Shown: piece by piece, positions 56,514 through 58,770 of the stretch
Layout: every line of letters begins with the position of its first letter
Numbering within the stretch: the stretch's first letter is position 1
Assembly: GCA_018333865.1 (NCBI GenBank)
Contig: JAGXSE010000028.1
Location: 1-58,770 of the forward strand
DNA length: 58,770 bases
Source of the DNA: Syntrophomonadaceae bacterium
GTDB lineage: Bacteria; Bacillota; PH28-bin88
Direction of reading: 5' to 3'
Made by a program: the position numbers and the translations under genes
The notes under the pieces: model-generated
Told to the model about the DNA's origin: nothing
Databases searched by the model: none
Seen by the model: only the letters and a program-made list of their open reading frames with translations

Positions 56514-57902
56514 ATGAAGCTCTGGGGCGGAAGATTTGCTAAAACTACCGACAGCCTGATGGACGATTTTCATTCATCCATATCTTTTGATTGCCGCCTA
56601 TACCGGCAGGATATCCGCGGCAGCCAGGCCCATGCCCGGATGCTGGGGGCTTCCGGCATCATTTCAGCCGATGAGGCAGAACAAATCGTTGCCGGGCTGG
56701 AAAGTATCCTGACAGATATTGAGAAGGGGGAAATTAAGTTTTCCCAGGATGCGGAAGATATTCATATGAATATTGAGACCTTGCTGACCCGGCGGATCGG
56801 GGAGGTAGGGAAAAAGCTGCACACTGCCAGGAGTCGCAACGACCAGGTGGCCCTGGATGTCCGCATGTACTTGAAAGAAGAGATCAAGAACACTGCCCGG
56901 CTTTTGCGGGACCTTTTGCAGACCTTATTGGACCAAGCCGGGGAACATTTGGAAACCATTATGCCAGGCTATACCCACCTGCAAAAAGCGCAGCCGGTCA
57001 CCCTGGCCCATCACCTGATGGCGTACTTCCAAATGTTTAAGCGGGATCTGGAACGCCTGCAGGACTGCTACAGGAGAACCGATGTGATGCCTCTTGGCTC
57101 CGGTGCCCTGGCCGGGACAACCTTTCCCCTGAACCGGGAAATGGTGGCCAAAGAGCTGGGTTTTGCGGCTATCAGCGAAAACAGCCTGGACGCCGTGAGC
57201 GACCGGGATTTTGCCATTGAGTTTGCTGCTGCCGCCTCGATTATCATGATGCACCTCTCCCGTTTCTGCGAGGAACTGATTCTTTGGTCCAGCGATGAAT
57301 TCCGCTTTGTGGAGATGGATGACGCCTACAGCACCGGCAGCTCGATCATGCCCCAGAAGAAAAACCCGGATGTGGCGGAGCTGGTGCGGGGGAAGACCGG
57401 CCGGGTGTACGGAGACCTGTTGGCACTCCTGACAGTGATGAAGTCACTGCCCTTGGCCTATAACAAGGATATGCAGGAAGACAAGGAAGCCCTGTTTGAT
57501 GCAGTGGATACGGTGAAAAAGTGTCTTCTGATCTTTATTCCCATGCTGAAGACCCTGAAAGTAAAGCCTGCGGCCATGTACCAGGGGGCCAAAAGAGGTT
57601 TCACCAATGCCACCGAGGTAGCGGATTACCTGGCTAAAAAGGGTGTGCCCTTCCGGGAGGCCCATCATCTTGCGGGGCAGATGGTGCTTTATTGCATCAA
57701 GGAAGGCAAGGATTTGGCCCAGCTTTCCCTGGAGGAATACCACCAGTTTTCTCCTGCTATCGCCGGGGATATCTATCAAGCCATTGCGATGGAAACCTGT
57801 ATTGCCCGCCGTTCCCTTCCCGGCGGCCCGGCCCCTGCAGCTGTCAACGTAGCCATTGCTAATGGAAAGCGGTGGCTGGAACAGGCCGGAAAAGGTGAGT
57901 AG
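56514..57902 (+). CDS. argH: Argininosuccinate lyase
   Basis: Cleaves argininosuccinate to arginine and fumarate, the last step of the pathway. The 462-residue protein begins [20 protein letters not shown] and shows [15 protein letters not shown], the TVLTHLQ-like [16 protein letters not shown] and the catalytic serine loop [15 protein letters not shown] 56514 follows CATGGAGGTGGACTAA. It is separated from argG by about 6.5 kb of unrelated genes. Confidence 0.98.
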   Translation: MKLWGGRFAKTTDSLMDDFHSSISFDCRLYRQDIRGSQAHARMLGASGIISADEAEQIVAGLESILTDIEKGEIKFSQDAEDIHMNIETLLTRRIGEVGKKLHTARSRNDQVALDVRMYLKEEIKNTARLLRDLLQTLLDQAGEHLETIMPGYTHLQKAQPVTLAHHLMAYFQMFKRDLERLQDCYRRTDVMPLGSGALAGTTFPLNREMVAKELGFAAISENSLDAVSDRDFAIEFAAAASIIMMHLSRFCEELILWSSDEFRFVEMDDAYSTGSSIMPQKKNPDVAELVRGKTGRVYGDLLALLTVMKSLPLAYNKDMQEDKEALFDAVDTVKKCLLIFIPMLKTLKVKPAAMYQGAKRGFTNATEVADYLAKKGVPFREAHHLAGQMVLYCIKEGKDLAQLSLEEYHQFSPAIAGDIYQAIAMETCIARRSLPGGPAPAAVNVAIANGKRWLEQAGKGE

Positions 57903-57946
57903 TTGTAACCGCTTTATTGGCCAGAAGGTTGTTAGCACAAGTGAAT

Positions 57947-57982
57947 AAAAGCCCAGCAGTAACGTGATAGTGCTGGGCTTTT
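57947..57982 (+). terminator. Rho-independent terminator after argH
   Basis: AAAAGCCCAGCA (57947-57958) and TGCTGGGCTTTT (57971-57982) form a perfect 12-bp stem with a 12-base loop and a T-rich tail. A/T ends on both sides mean it may also terminate the converging chemoreceptor gene. Confidence 0.85.
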
Positions 57983-58000
57983 GTATTTATTTAGTTGGCG

Positions 58001-58054
58001 GAATTCAGCGCTCACGCCCAAGACAGGAGAACCGTCCCCTTGTCTCCCTTGTCT
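58001..58054 (-). repeat. ACAAGGGGACGGTTCT repeat abutting the chemoreceptor stop
   Basis: Read on the minus strand it starts in the TAG stop of the chemoreceptor, then AGACAAGGGAGACAAGGGG, ACGGTTCTCCTGTCTTGGGCG and, six bases later, CTGAATT. It matches the copy at the argF stop (48181-48230) in order and position relative to the stop codon. Confidence 0.75.
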
Positions 58055-58770
58055 AGAGTTTGAAGCGGGCAATGGTCCCTTGCAGTTCTTGCCCCAGCCT
58101 GGCCAAGGCATCAGCCGATGTTGCCACCTCTTCTAAAGAAGCCGACTGCTCCTCTGTGCTTGAGGCCATCTCCTGGCTGATTGCGGCAATTTGCTGGGTG
58201 ACGTCACTGATTATCTTAACCGCAGTTACCATTTCCTCACTGCCCTTGGCCAGCTCTTCTGTCGAGCGGGAGACTTCCTGGACCTGACCCGCTACACTTG
58301 CGACATCCTGTTCAATCTGCTGGAAGGCTTTTGCTCCTTCGCCGATTACCTTGCCGCTTTTTTCCACCAGGCGGGAATTGTTTTCCATCGACTGGACAGC
58401 CTTGCCGGTTTCCCCCTGGATCTGGTGAATCAAGGAGGCGATTTCCTTGGCTGCCTGGCTGGACTGTTCGGCCAGTTTGCGCACTTCTTCAGCCACTACC
58501 GCAAACCCCCGGCCCTGGTCTCCGGCCCGGGCCGCTTCGATGGCAGCGTTTAAGGCCAATAGATTTGTCTGATCGGCAATGCTTGAGATCACGTCCACAA
58601 TCTGGCCGATAGCCTGGGAGCGGCGGCCCAATTCCCTGACCGTGCCGGCTACCTCGTTAGTGGAGGCGTTGATGCGGTCCATCTCCTCCATTGCCTTGGC
58701 CATAGCCTGATTGCCATCTTTGGCTCGCTGGCTGGTGTGCTGGGCGGAGGTGGCCACTTCCTGGGCGGTG
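58053..58770 (-). CDS. Methyl-accepting chemotaxis protein, C-terminal part (cut by window end)
   Basis: The visible ~238 residues are the cytoplasmic signalling domain of a chemoreceptor: heptad-repeat coiled coil with the conserved hairpin tip ([20 protein letters not shown], then [16 protein letters not shown]), ending [10 protein letters not shown]. It would signal through CheA/CheW to the flagellar motor. The N-terminal sensor and membrane part lie beyond 58770. An internal GTG at 58757 is not the true start, because the frame continues to the window edge. Confidence 0.95.
   Translation of the reverse strand, partial: TAQEVATSAQHTSQRAKDGNQAMAKAMEEMDRINASTNEVAGTVRELGRRSQAIGQIVDVISSIADQTNLLALNAAIEAARAGDQGRGFAVVAEEVRKLAEQSSQAAKEIASLIHQIQGETGKAVQSMENNSRLVEKSGKVIGEGAKAFQQIEQDVASVAGQVQEVSRSTEELAKGSEEMVTAVKIISDVTQQIAAISQEMASSTEEQSASLEEVATSADALARLGQELQGTIARFKL

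Overview
This window comes from a Gram-positive, low-to-mid GC member of the Clostridia, most likely a Peptococcaceae/Desulfotomaculum/Moorella-like lineage. The basis is the Firmicutes order of the rpl-rpo-str-S10-spc-alpha superoperon, strong AGGAGG ribosome binding sites with many GTG and TTG starts, sigma-A promoters of the TTGACA-17-TATAAT type, zinc-binding forms of L33, L36, S14, S4 and L24, and intergenic GGGGAC repeats. The lineage assignment is inference; no rRNA or tRNA gene lies in the window.

Layout. (1) 1-5740: tuf copy 1, rpmG, secE, nusG, rplK, rplA, an L10-type leader, rplJ and rplL, closed by a strong terminator. (2) 5743-17770: a promoter, then rpoB, rpoC, an L7Ae-like K-turn binder, rpsL, rpsG, fusA and tuf copy 2. 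(3) 18028-34185: the S10, spc and alpha ribosomal clusters with secY, adk, map, a KOW-domain protein, infA, rpoA and rplQ. (4) 34363-38835: a fused EcfA1-EcfA2 ATPase, ecfT, truA, then rplM-rpsI under their own promoter. (5) 38891-42124: a gamma-carbonic anhydrase (minus strand), and a LigB-like/AMMECR1 fusion next to an AmmeMemoRadiSam radical SAM enzyme. (6) 42330-57982: arginine biosynthesis argCJBDF, an ACT-domain protein, argG, then an inserted block (COG2403-type GTPase, Eis-like acetyltransferase, a Y1/RAYT transposase, a GNAT acetyltransferase and two nitrilase-family enzymes), then argH. (7) 58053-58770: the C-terminal signalling domain of a chemoreceptor, cut by the window end.

How the genes work together. 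Regions 1 to 3 make the translation elongation machinery, ribosome, RNA polymerase and SecYE translocon. Region 4 supplies vitamin-transport energising units, pseudouridine synthase and L13/S9. Region 6 converts glutamate to arginine by the cyclic acetyl pathway (ArgJ), with an ArgR-type palindrome overlapping the argC promoter.

The most unusual content is the repeats. A Y1/HUH single-strand transposase gene (53117-53938) is bracketed by an exact 22-bp inverted repeat beginning GGGGACGGTTCTTG. Related GGGGAC/GTCCCC repeats are scattered between genes throughout the window, even inside ribosomal operons, and several begin exactly at a stop codon. Three copies of a separate ~95-bp palindromic element sit next to them. 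Together they look like a Firmicutes counterpart of the REP/RAYT systems known from gammaproteobacteria. Other notable points are a four-cysteine insertion in both EF-Tu copies, the fused Ecf ATPases, an ACT protein in the arginine cluster and a small cysteine-rich gene divergent from argC.
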